A DNA stretch of 7,165 bases, from contig CAZVUN010000145.1 in NCBI GenBank assembly GCA_964629975.1, forward strand, positions 1-7,165, given 5' to 3'. The stretch's first letter is position 1. Each line of letters opens with the position of its first letter. The position numbers were made by a program, and so were the translations under genes. Positions 1 to 6,194 of this stretch are shown here, in pieces. This DNA is from G020354085 sp964629975. GTDB lineage: Bacteria; Pseudomonadota; Gammaproteobacteria; Acidiferrobacterales; Sulfurifustaceae. The notes beneath the pieces are model-generated. The model searched no databases. It was given only the letters and a program-made list of their open reading frames with translations, and had not been told where the DNA came from.

Positions 1-45
1 CCGACCAATCTCAAGCAGACAGGAGCCGCCTCCAAGAGCAGTTGA
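1..45 (+). other. Disrupted end of the sucB E3-binding-domain coding region
   Basis: In the frame of the downstream catalytic domain these bases read PTNLKQTGAASKSS and then a TGA stop at 43-45. Members of this family normally have a peripheral-subunit-binding domain here, ending in something like TG-x-GR-x-x-K-E/S-D-V. The TNLK, TG and KS residues resemble that motif with pieces missing. Fragments in the other two forward frames (RLQEQ and AVE) also look like parts of it. The simplest reading is several small indels close to the edge of the assembled sequence; a true pseudogenising lesion is possible. The lipoyl domain would lie to the left, outside the window. Confidence 0.45.
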
Positions 46-816
46 GCCAGGCCGCCCGCCCCCGAATCGCCACCGCCGGCACCGCCGGCCAGCGCCGCGC
101 CGCCCGCCGCCGCGGGCCGGCCCGAGAAGCGGGTGCCGATGACGCGCCTGCGCGCGCGCATCGCCGAGCGCCTGGTCGAGGCGCAGCGCACCGCCGCCAT
201 GCTCACGACCTTCAACGAGGTCAACATGGCGCCGGTGATGGAGCTGCGCGAGCGCTACCGCGAGCGCTTCGAGAAGCAGTACGGCGTGCGCCTCGGCTTC
301 ATGTCGTTCTTCGTCAAGGCGTGCGTCGAGGCCTTGAAACGCTTTCCCGAGGTCAACGCCTCGATCGACGGGCACGACATCGTCTACCACGGCTTCTTCG
401 ACGTCGGTATCGCGGTGAGCAGCCCGCGCGGGCTGGTGGTGCCGATCCTGCGCGACGCCGACCAGATGGACATGGCCGCGATCGAGGCGCGCATCCGGGA
501 ATTCGGCCAGAAGGCCAAGGACGGCAAGCTCACGCTCGAGGAGATCACCGGTGGCACCTTCAGCATCACCAACGGCGGCGTGTTCGGCTCACTGCTGTCG
601 ACGCCGATCCTCAATCCGCCGCAGAGCGCCATCCTCGGCATGCACAAGATCGAAGATCGTCCGGTCGCGGAGAACGGCCAGGTCGTGGTGCGACCGATGA
701 TGTACCTGGCGCTCACCTACGATCACCGCATCGTCGACGGACGCGAGGCGGTGCAGTTCCTGGTGACCATCAAGGACATGCTGGAAGACCCAGCGCGCAT
801 GGTGCTCGGCGTGTAG
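46..816 (+). CDS. sucB: Dihydrolipoamide succinyltransferase (E2 of 2-oxoglutarate dehydrogenase), partial, catalytic domain
   Basis: E2 core of the 2-oxoglutarate dehydrogenase complex in the TCA cycle; it transfers the succinyl group from lipoamide to CoA in the cytoplasm. The frame opens after a TGA at 43-45 with a Pro/Ala-rich linker (46-120), then an EKRVPMTRLR segment and a complete acyltransferase domain. Recognisable blocks are AMLTTFNEVNM, RLGFMSFFVKA, FPEVNASIDG, NGGVFGS and PPQSAILGMHKI. The catalytic HxxxDG motif is present as DHRIVDG, with His at 724-726 and Asp at 736-738. NEVNM and the PPQSAILGMH block fit the succinyl rather than the acetyl branch. No good start codon precedes the linker; the first possible one is an internal GTG at 133, so the real start is upstream of the window. 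lpdA follows after 27 bases, as in many sucAB-lpd operons. The catalytic domain looks functional, but the link to the N-terminal half is broken as sequenced. Confidence 0.93.
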   Translation, partial: ARPPAPESPPPAPPASAAPPAAAGRPEKRVPMTRLRARIAERLVEAQRTAAMLTTFNEVNMAPVMELRERYRERFEKQYGVRLGFMSFFVKACVEALKRFPEVNASIDGHDIVYHGFFDVGIAVSSPRGLVVPILRDADQMDMAAIEARIREFGQKAKDGKLTLEEITGGTFSITNGGVFGSLLSTPILNPPQSAILGMHKIEDRPVAENGQVVVRPMMYLALTYDHRIVDGREAVQFLVTIKDMLEDPARMVLGV

Positions 817-843
817 CCGCGCCCCGACACTCAAGGACAACCC

Positions 844-2283
844 ATGGCGGAAGAGTTCGATGTGGTAGTGATCGGCGCGGGGCCGGCCGGCTATGTCTGT
901 GCCATTCGCTGCGCGCAGCTCGGCCTCAAGGTCGCGTGTGTCGACAACTGGCAGGGTCCGGCGGGCGAGGCGTCGCTGGGCGGCACCTGCCTCAACGTGG
1001 GCTGCATTCCATCGAAGGCGCTGCTCGAGGCCTCCGAGGTGTTCGCGCGCGTGCGCGATCACGGCGCGCACTTCGGTGTGCGCGCCGATGCGCTGGCGCT
1101 CGATCTGCCCGGCATGATGGCGCACAAGGACAAGGTGGTGCGCGATCTCACGCGCGGGGTGGCGGCGCTGTTCAAGGCCAACGGCGTAAGCGCGGTGTTC
1201 GGCACCGGCAGGCTGCTCGCCAATCACCAGGTGGAGGTCGGCGGGCGAGACGGCACGACCCGCACGCTGCGCGCCGAGCACATCGTGCTCGCCACCGGCT
1301 CGCAGCCGGTGACGCTTGCGGCGGCGCCACTGCAGGACGACGTCATCGTCGACTCCACGGGTGCACTCGCATTCGACGCCGTGCCACGACGTCTCGGCAT
1401 CATCGGCGCCGGCGTCATCGGGCTCGAGCTGGGCAGCGTATGGCGGCGCCTCGGCGCCGAGGTGGTGCTGCTCGAGGCGCAGGAAAGATTCCTCGCCTTC
1501 GCCGATGAGCAGGTCGCCAAGGAGGCGCTCAAGCAGTTCACCGCCCAGGGGCTCGACATCCGGCTTGGCGCGCGCGTCACGGCGACGCGGGTCGCGGACC
1601 GGCAGGTGGTGGTCGATTATCAGGACAAGAGCGGCCAGCACCAGCAGACCTTCGACCGGCTCATCGTTGCCGTGGGGCGCCGCCCCAACACCCATGGCCT
1701 GTTCGCCCCCGAGACCGGGCTGCTGCTCGATGAGTGGGGCTTCATCCACGTCGATGAACAGTGCCGCACCAATCTGCCGGCGGTGTACGCGGTCGGCGAC
1801 GTGGTGCGCGGTCCGATGCTGGCGCACAAGGGTTCGGAGGAAGGCATCATGGTGGCGGAGGTCATCGCCGGCCGGCCCGGGCGCGTCAACTACGGCGCCA
1901 TCCCGTCGGTGATCTACACGCTGCCCGAGATCGCCTGGGTCGGCCAGAGCGAGCAGGCCCTCAAGAGCCTCGGCACCGCCTACCGCGCCGGCAGCTTCCC
2001 GTTCGCGGCCAACGGGCGCGCCAAGGCCATGGGCGAGGCCAGCGGCTTCATCAAGGTTCTCGCCGATGCGGCCAGCGACCGCGTGCTCGGCGTACATGTC
2101 ATCGGCCCGCATGCCTCGGAGCTGATTGCCACGGCCGTGCTGGCCATGGAATTCGGCGCCGCGGCCGAGGACATTGCGCTTACCATGTTCGCGCATCCGA
2201 CCCTGTCGGAGGCGCTGCACGAAGCGGCGCTGTCGGTGCATGGCCGTGCCATCCACGTGACTCAGGCCAAGCGGCGAAGCTGA
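844..2283 (+). CDS. lpdA: Dihydrolipoamide dehydrogenase (E3)
   Basis: FAD-dependent disulfide oxidoreductase of 479 residues, normal length for the family. It reoxidises the dihydrolipoyl groups of 2-oxoacid dehydrogenase complexes and passes the electrons to NAD+. Visible motifs are the FAD dinucleotide fold GAGPAG (residues 11-16), the redox-active disulfide in GGTCLNVGCIPSK (C49 and C54), the NAD-binding GAGVIG (188-193), the second FAD motif around AVGD (316-319) and the C-terminal active-site base in HPTLSE (H451 with E456). ATG at 844 is preceded by an AAGGA ribosome binding site at 833-837, six bases upstream. It lies directly downstream of sucB, so it most likely serves the 2-oxoglutarate complex. 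The related glutathione and mercuric reductases are excluded by the HPTLSE-type C-terminus and the operon context. Confidence 0.98.
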   Translation: MAEEFDVVVIGAGPAGYVCAIRCAQLGLKVACVDNWQGPAGEASLGGTCLNVGCIPSKALLEASEVFARVRDHGAHFGVRADALALDLPGMMAHKDKVVRDLTRGVAALFKANGVSAVFGTGRLLANHQVEVGGRDGTTRTLRAEHIVLATGSQPVTLAAAPLQDDVIVDSTGALAFDAVPRRLGIIGAGVIGLELGSVWRRLGAEVVLLEAQERFLAFADEQVAKEALKQFTAQGLDIRLGARVTATRVADRQVVVDYQDKSGQHQQTFDRLIVAVGRRPNTHGLFAPETGLLLDEWGFIHVDEQCRTNLPAVYAVGDVVRGPMLAHKGSEEGIMVAEVIAGRPGRVNYGAIPSVIYTLPEIAWVGQSEQALKSLGTAYRAGSFPFAANGRAKAMGEASGFIKVLADAASDRVLGVHVIGPHASELIATAVLAMEFGAAAEDIALTMFAHPTLSEALHEAALSVHGRAIHVTQAKRRS

Positions 2284-2286
2284 CGA

Positions 2287-2315
2287 TATCCGCAAAAAAA
2301 GCAGGGGTGCGGATA
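2287..2315. other. Stem-loop just after lpdA with A7/T7 tract in the loop
   Basis: TATCCGC (2287-2293) pairs with GCGGATA (2309-2315) around a 15-base loop that contains seven A residues. It begins four bases after the lpdA stop. On the minus strand the loop becomes a T7 run downstream of the tRNA-Arg gene, so the region could help end transcription of the tRNA. The T run sits inside the loop rather than after the stem, which is not the standard terminator layout for either strand. Confidence 0.4.
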
Positions 2316-2331
2316 GGGCGCGCCGGCGAGC

Positions 2332-2353
2332 GCCCGACCACGGAAGGTCGGGC
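2332..2353. other. GC-rich stem-loop between lpdA and tRNA-Arg
   Basis: GCCCGACC (2332-2339) pairs perfectly with GGTCGGGC (2346-2353) across a 6-base loop. It lies in the 115-base gap where lpdA and the tRNA gene converge. No T tract follows on the plus strand. On the minus strand the nearest T run is about 30 bases further on. It may be a terminator-like or RNA-stabilising hairpin; the role is inferred only from position. Confidence 0.4.
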
Positions 2354-2398
2354 CGGGGCGTGGCGAAGGTGCGAATGCCTCGCCAGGGACGGCAAGCA

Positions 2399-2475
<77 letters not shown>

Positions 2476-2485
2476 GGGGCTGGCA

Positions 2486-2514
2486 AGAATAGCGATCCGC
2501 ACCGGCGCCGTCCA
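2486..2514 (-). promoter_or_regulatory. Probable sigma-70 promoter for tRNA-Arg
   Basis: On the minus strand, a -35-like TGGACG (2509-2514) and a -10-like TATTCT (2486-2491) are separated by exactly 17 bases. Transcription would start about four bases before the tRNA 5' end at 2475. The stretch after the -10 is rich in G and C (GCCAGCCCC); such discriminators are typical of stable-RNA promoters under stringent control, which is an inference here. A 6-bp inverted repeat, GCGCCG/CGGCGC (2505-2510 and 2518-2523), overlaps the -35 region. Confidence 0.55.
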
Positions 2515-2523
2515 CGCCGGCGC

Positions 2524-2554
2524 TTGTCCGGCGGCGGGTAAATTAGGCTATACT
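2524..2554 (+). promoter_or_regulatory. Probable sigma-70 promoter for the cytochrome c gene
   Basis: A near-consensus -10 box TATACT (2549-2554) lies in an AT-rich patch that stands out from the GC-rich surroundings. The best -35 match is TTGTCC at 2524-2529, but the 19-base spacing is long. Transcription would start near 2561, giving a leader of about 70 bases. That leader includes a small hairpin, GTCCC/GGGAC (2575-2579 and 2585-2589). The -10 box is convincing, the -35 box much less so. Confidence 0.5.
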
Positions 2555-2629
2555 AATGCCGCTTCGCTCTCGGGGTCCCGTTCGGGGACGAATCTCATCT
2601 GTCAAATCTTCTGCAATTGGGGAATAACC

Positions 2630-3115
2630 GTGTCTGATCGTGAGTTTGTAAAGTACTTTTCGGCCATGATCGCCGCGCTGGTCGCGCTGGCCGTCGTGAT
2701 TTTCGTCATCGCGCAGGTCGTTGGCGGCAAGGCCAAGCATCCGGCCGCCGCGCAGGCCGACGCCAAGGCGGTGGTCGAGCGCATCAAGCCGGTCGGTGAA
2801 GTGACCGTCGCCGGCAGCAACGCGGTGATGGATGCACTCATTCCCGCCGCCCATGCCCAGGCCAACAAGGGCGAGTCGGTCTACAAGCAGGGTTGCGCGG
2901 CCTGCCACGTCGCTGGCGTGGCCGGCGCCCCGAAGCTGGGCGACAAGGCCAGCTGGAAGGATCGCATCGCGCAGGGTAACGACAAGCTCTACGAGCACGC
3001 CATCAAGGGCTTTCAGGGCAAGAAGGGCGTGATGCCGCCGAAGGGTGGCTTCGCCAACCTGTCGGATGCCGACGTCAAGGCGGCGGTCGACTACATGGTC
3101 GGCAAGGGCAAGTAA
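2630..3115 (+). CDS. Membrane-anchored cytochrome c5-type monohaem protein
   Basis: Periplasmic electron carrier of 161 residues, held in the inner membrane by an uncleaved N-terminal helix (about residues 11-31). A flexible Ala/Lys-rich spacer (about 33-80) follows, then one class I cytochrome c domain. The haem attachment site is C89-A-A-C92-H93, and the likely distal ligand is M135 in GVMPPKGG. The C-terminal helix is SDADVKAAVDYMV. The start is GTG at 2630, supported by GGGGA at 2619-2623 and by the protein beginning directly with a short cytoplasmic stretch and the anchor. By family resemblance it passes electrons from the quinol-oxidising chain to a terminal oxidase, but its partner is not visible here. 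It appears monocistronic: its own promoter is upstream and a strong terminator lies 25 bases after the stop. The domain assignment is firm, the exact redox partner unknown. Confidence 0.93.
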   Translation: MSDREFVKYFSAMIAALVALAVVIFVIAQVVGGKAKHPAAAQADAKAVVERIKPVGEVTVAGSNAVMDALIPAAHAQANKGESVYKQGCAACHVAGVAGAPKLGDKASWKDRIAQGNDKLYEHAIKGFQGKKGVMPPKGGFANLSDADVKAAVDYMVGKGK

Positions 3116-3140
3116 GCGCTTCCCCGTTGCTTTGAGACAC

Positions 3141-3176
3141 AGGGGGGCGGCCGCCAGGCCGCCCCCCTTTGTTTTT
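3141..3176 (+). terminator. Rho-independent terminator of the cytochrome c gene
   Basis: A perfect 11-bp stem, GGGGGGCGGCC (3142-3152) with GGCCGCCCCCC (3157-3167), closes a GCCA loop and is followed directly by TTTGTTTTT (3168-3176). This is a textbook intrinsic terminator for rightward transcription. It sits between the cytochrome stop (3115) and the stop of the convergent comM gene (3181). Leftward transcripts meet the same hairpin but no T tract afterwards, so it is probably weaker in that direction. Confidence 0.93.
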
Positions 3177-3180
3177 GCGG

Positions 3181-4704
3181 CTACGGCAGCGCCGCCGTGA
3201 GCGGGGCGCGGTCGAGGCGCCGATACTGGATCGCCTCCGCGACGTGCGCCGCGTCCACGCGCTCGGCGCCGGCGAGATCCGCGATGGTGCGCGCCACCTT
3301 GAGCACACGGTGATAGGCACGCGTGCTGAGGCCCAGGCGCTCGACCGCCTGCTCGAGCAGGCCGCGACTGGCGGCGTCGAGCGCGCAGGCCGACTCGATT
3401 TGTTGGTTGCTGAGCCGGTGATTGGCGCAGCCGCTGCGCGCCAGGGCGCGCTGGCGCGCCGCCTGCACGCGCGCCCGCACCTGCGCCGAGGTTTCGGACG
3501 GCGGCGTGCCGGCCTCGAGCAGCAGCGCGCGCGGCACCGGCGGCACCTCCACGTGCATGTCGATGCGATCGAGCAGCGGCCCGGACAGGCGCGCGCGATA
3601 GGCGCGCACACGTTCCTCGGAGCAGTGGCACCGGCCCGAGGCGTCGCCCAGGTAGCCGCAGGGGCAGGGGTTCATCGCGGCGATCAACTGAAAGCGCGCG
3701 GGAAATTCGGCGTGGCGCGCCGCGCGCGAGATCACCACCGCACCGGTCTCGAGCGGCTCGCGCAGCACCTCGAGCACGTGCCGGTCGAACTCCGGCAGCT
3801 CGTCGAGGAACAGCACGCCGTGGTGGGCGAGCGAGATCTCGCCCGGGCGCGGATGGCTGCCGCCGCCGACCAGCGCCACGGCGGAAGCGGTATGGTGCGG
3901 GGCGCGATACGGGCGCTGGCGCCAGCGCGCCACCGCGAACCCGCCATTGAGTGATTGCAGCGCACAGCTCTCGAGCGCCTCCTCTTCCGACATGGGCGGC
4001 AGGATGCCCGGCAGGCGACTGGCCAGCATGCTCTTGCCGGCGCCCGGCGGCCCGATGAACAGCAGGCTGTGACCGCCGGCGGCGGCGATCTCGAGCGCGC
4101 GCTTGGCGTGTGCCTGGCCACGCACCTCGCTGAGATCGGCACCCTCGCCCGGTTCGGCGACGTCGGCGACGGCCGCACGCGCGACCAGGGCGCCCGCGCC
4201 GTTGAGGTGCGCGGTGATCTCGAGCAGGTGTCCTGCCGGCAGGACCGTGGCACCGCGCACCAGCGCGGCCTCATCGGCGTTGGCGGCCGGCAGCACCACG
4301 GCGCGTTGTGCGCGCCGCGCACTCAGCGCGACGGCGAGCGCGCCGCGGATGGCGCGCAGCTCCCCGGTCAGCCCGAGCTCGCCGACGAATTCGAGCGCGG
4401 CGAGCTGCTGTGTGCGGATCTGGCCGGAGGCGGCGAGGATGCCAAGCGCGATCGGCAGGTCGAAGCGCCCGCCCTCCTTGGGCAGATCGGCCGGGGCCAG
4501 GTTGATGGTGATACGGCGCGCGGGAAATTCGAAGCGCGCATTGAGCAGCGCCGCGCGCACCCGGTCCTTGCTTTCCTTCACCTCGGTCTCGGGCAGACCG
4601 ACGATCGACAGGCTCGGCAGGCCGTTGCCGATGTGCACCTCGACGCTGACCGGCGGGGCATCGATGCCGACCTGGGCACGGCTGTGAACGACGGCGAGTG
4701 ACAT
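3181..4704 (-). CDS. comM: YifB/ComM-family AAA+ ATPase (Mg chelatase-like)
   Basis: Hexameric AAA+ protein of 507 residues, the usual length. Studied ComM proteins are helicases that promote branch migration when incoming DNA recombines during natural transformation; the family is widespread, so competence of this organism is only an inference. The N-terminal domain (about 1-170) has the Lon-like segment with VGLPETEVKESKDRVRAAL and LAPADLPKEG. The central Mg-chelatase ATPase has Walker A GPPGAGKS (218-225), a HHTASAVALVGGG loop, Walker B GVLFLDE (296-302) and SGPLLDRIDMHVEV. A four-cysteine cluster (C347, C349, C359, C361) around MNPCPCGYLGD probably binds zinc. The C-terminal helical domain contains the STRAYHRVLKVARTIADL stretch. 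ATG at 4704 has AGGGAAGG just upstream. It follows ubiK by 21 bases and is probably cotranscribed with it. Confidence 0.96.
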   Translation of the reverse strand: MSLAVVHSRAQVGIDAPPVSVEVHIGNGLPSLSIVGLPETEVKESKDRVRAALLNARFEFPARRITINLAPADLPKEGGRFDLPIALGILAASGQIRTQQLAALEFVGELGLTGELRAIRGALAVALSARRAQRAVVLPAANADEAALVRGATVLPAGHLLEITAHLNGAGALVARAAVADVAEPGEGADLSEVRGQAHAKRALEIAAAGGHSLLFIGPPGAGKSMLASRLPGILPPMSEEEALESCALQSLNGGFAVARWRQRPYRAPHHTASAVALVGGGSHPRPGEISLAHHGVLFLDELPEFDRHVLEVLREPLETGAVVISRAARHAEFPARFQLIAAMNPCPCGYLGDASGRCHCSEERVRAYRARLSGPLLDRIDMHVEVPPVPRALLLEAGTPPSETSAQVRARVQAARQRALARSGCANHRLSNQQIESACALDAASRGLLEQAVERLGLSTRAYHRVLKVARTIADLAGAERVDAAHVAEAIQYRRLDRAPLTAALP

Positions 4705-4725
4705 GCCTTCCCTGGCGCGCGTGGC

Positions 4726-4965
4726 CTACTTAGCAGCGCGCGTCGCTTCGAGTTCGCTGAGGCGCCGTTCCAGCTCCTCGAGGCGGGCACGCGTACGCGC
4801 GAGCACCTGCTCCTGCACCTCCAGTTCCTCGCGCGTGACCAGATCAAGACGATCGAACACCGACTGAAGCGCGGCACGCAGGTTGTGCCTCATTTCCTGC
4901 GTCAGGCCTTGCGGCATCAGCTTGGCAGTGTCTTGCATGATCTGGTCGATGATGCGACCCAACAC
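4726..4965 (-). CDS. ubiK: UbiK-family ubiquinone biosynthesis accessory factor (YqiC/BMFP)
   Basis: Small helical protein of about 79 residues. E. coli UbiK helps the cytoplasmic ubiquinone-synthesis complex (with UbiJ and the Ubi enzymes) work efficiently and is thought to contact membrane lipids. Family features seen are an amphipathic N-terminus (IIDQIMQDTAKLMPQG), the conserved RLDLVTREELEVQEQVLARTR stretch (about residues 39-58) and a C-terminal coiled coil rich in Leu/Glu/Arg (about 52-74). The frame is open up to a GTG at 4977, but no ribosome binding site precedes that codon. GAGGG at 4971-4975 is well placed for GTG at 4965 or TTG at 4962, so the start at 4965 is preferred. The stop TAG lies 21 bases before the comM start. 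A ubiK-comM pair near glnK-amtB also occurs in other gammaproteobacteria, as I recall it. Confidence 0.9.
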   Translation of the reverse strand: MLGRIIDQIMQDTAKLMPQGLTQEMRHNLRAALQSVFDRLDLVTREELEVQEQVLARTRARLEELERRLSELEATRAAK

Positions 4966-5049
4966 GATGACCCTCACGGTGGTGGTTAGCTGCGCCTATC
5001 TAACAGCGCAAGGTGACTCGGCGCAACGGTACCCAACAGCGCGTGCCTC

Positions 5050-5068
5050 GCGCACCACCGCCGTGCGC
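5050..5068. promoter_or_regulatory. Candidate NtrC binding site (upstream enhancer)
   Basis: A perfect dyad GCGCAC-N7-GTGCGC, containing the GCAC-N7-GTGC core of known enterobacterial NtrC sites (consensus TGCACC-N5-GGTGCA). It lies about 95-110 bases upstream of the sigma-54 promoter, the usual distance for an NtrC enhancer. A weaker imperfect copy (5083-5099, right half TTGGTGCG) is centred 32 bases away, about three helical turns, as in paired NtrC sites. The function is inferred from the pattern and the glnK-amtB context. Confidence 0.55.
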
Positions 5069-5161
5069 ACTCATCGATACAGCGTTCCAGCTTGGTGCGG
5101 AGAGCCCGCTGCCAAGCCGCACGAGGCGCCTAACCAGCTGTATCTACATAGAAATAGTAGC

Positions 5162-5177
5162 TGGCATGCGGAGTGCA
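5162..5177 (+). promoter_or_regulatory. Sigma-54 (RpoN) promoter of the torF-glnK-amtB cluster
   Basis: The sequence TGGCATGCGGAGTGCA matches the -24/-12 consensus TGGCACG-N4-TTGCA at all but two of the fixed positions and has the required GG-N10-GC spacing (GG 5163-5164, GC 5175-5176). Transcription would start near 5188. Sigma-54 promoters with NtrC activation are typical of glnK-amtB operons, and NtrC-like sites lie upstream. The predicted start leaves an unusually long leader before torF. Confidence 0.72.
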
Positions 5178-5363
5178 TTTGCACGATGCGATCCGGATCA
5201 CGGACGACGGTAGACCACCGGATAGGTTGCCAGCCCCAACAATGGCTGGGCGCGCTGGCGCAGCGTGGGAAGGACCCCAGCCTCTTCCAGGGCGGCCGCT
5301 GCGGAACCTTCAGGGAGTCAGCGATTGTTACGACCAACACGAGCAGTCACAGGAGACAAAGAA

Positions 5364-6194
5364 ATGAGCAAGCACTTCCCCACAGCACTACGCGCCACAG
5401 TAGCTGCGGCTGCCATGGCTGTCGCGGCGATCGTCCCGTCCGTGGCAAGCGCCGCGGTCAGCGGCAACATCGGCGTGTTCTCGAAGTACGTCCTGCGCGG
5501 CAACACCGGCAGCTGCGATGACGCCAACCGCACCACGCCCACCTACGGCGCATGCACGGCGCCGGAGAACAACAATACCGCCGTGCAGGGCGGGTTCGAC
5601 TGGACCTCGGACGCCGGCTGGTTCCTCGGTTACTGGGGCTCGAACCTCGGTTACTCCTACGACAAGGACACCGGCGTCTACGGCAGCAACGGCTTCGAGA
5701 ACGACTTCTACGGCGGGTTCTCGGGCAAGGCCGGTCCCATGACCTACAGCATCGGCCTGACCCAGTACTACTACATCAATGTCGATGACTCGAACCTGAC
5801 CGAGCCGTTCGCGACGCTTGGCTTCGGACCCGTCACGCTCGGCGTCAAGTACCTCGCCACGGACGGCTTCTGGGGCAACCAGGGCGACATGTACTGGACG
5901 CTCGCCTATGCCACCGACCTGCCGGCCGGCTTCAAGTTCTCGGGCACGCTCGGTTACTACCTGTACGAGGACAAGGACAGCGACAAGCTGTGCAAGGGCT
6001 TCGGTCTGGCCAGCGGCTGCAAGGTGACGCTCACCGATTCGGATTTCCGCCACCTTGATCTGACCCTGACGCATCCGATCGGCAAGACCGGTGCCGAGAT
6101 GGGCATTACCTACATCCTCGGCGGCAAGGATCGTCTCGACCAGGATCTCGAGGATACGGTGGTGCTGAGCGTGAAGTACCCGTTTGATCTGTAA
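5364..6194 (+). CDS. torF: TorF-family putative outer-membrane porin (Gcw_chp domain)
   Basis: Predicted outer-membrane beta-barrel protein of 276 residues. A signal peptide (residues 1-30, cleavage after VASA) precedes SGNIGVFSKYVLRG, the characteristic start of this family. The rest shows alternating aromatic and glycine-rich strands such as GGFDWTSDAGWFLGYWGSN, FYGGFSGKAGPMTYSIG, YYYIN and GVKYLATDGFWGNQGDMYW, ending in VVLSVKYPFDL. Four cysteines occur as two close pairs (C51/C64 and C210/C219), probably disulfides in loops. ATG at 5364 is chosen over upstream options because AGGAG at 5351-5355 is correctly spaced and the signal peptide begins there. The substrate is unknown. Placement upstream of glnK-amtB and behind a sigma-54 promoter suggests a role under nitrogen limitation, perhaps letting ammonium or small nitrogen compounds through the outer membrane; this is inference. 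Confidence 0.88.
   Translation: MSKHFPTALRATVAAAAMAVAAIVPSVASAAVSGNIGVFSKYVLRGNTGSCDDANRTTPTYGACTAPENNNTAVQGGFDWTSDAGWFLGYWGSNLGYSYDKDTGVYGSNGFENDFYGGFSGKAGPMTYSIGLTQYYYINVDDSNLTEPFATLGFGPVTLGVKYLATDGFWGNQGDMYWTLAYATDLPAGFKFSGTLGYYLYEDKDSDKLCKGFGLASGCKVTLTDSDFRHLDLTLTHPIGKTGAEMGITYILGGKDRLDQDLEDTVVLSVKYPFDL

Larger units (their letters stand above)
4978..5363. other. Divergent intergenic regulatory region between ubiK and torF
   Basis: There is no credible gene in this 386-base stretch; the reading frames crossing it lack homology-like composition and ribosome binding sites. It contains an NtrC-like dyad, a weaker second dyad, an AT-rich patch (about 5139-5160) and a sigma-54 promoter, all oriented toward torF. 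Beyond the promoter is a leader of roughly 175 bases with a stem-loop, CCAGCC/GGCTGG (5230-5235 and 5244-5249). The ubiK promoter must also lie here, but no convincing boxes are visible. Confidence 0.7.

Noticed and set aside
42..1508. Plus-strand open frame of 488 codons from TTG at 42
   Set aside because: It overlaps sucB and lpdA in another frame and translates to an Arg/Ala-rich sequence without domains. Only its first few codons may be relevant, as a frameshifted piece of sucB.
3169..4701. Plus-strand frames opposite comM
   Set aside because: The minus strand encodes a complete ComM/YifB with all motifs; the opposite frames are low-complexity shadows.
4998..5026. Possible sigma-70 promoter for ubiK (TTGCGC-N17-TTAGAT on the minus strand)
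   Set aside because: The spacing is ideal, but each box matches the consensus at only three of six positions, so it cannot be told from chance.
5139..5160. AT-rich patch between enhancer and sigma-54 promoter as an IHF site
   Set aside because: The location suits a DNA bend, but I could not align the sequence to the IHF consensus on either strand.
5265..5363. N-terminal extension of torF by 33 codons
   Set aside because: It would bury the signal peptide, and the AGGAG at 5351-5355 fits the ATG at 5364 exactly.
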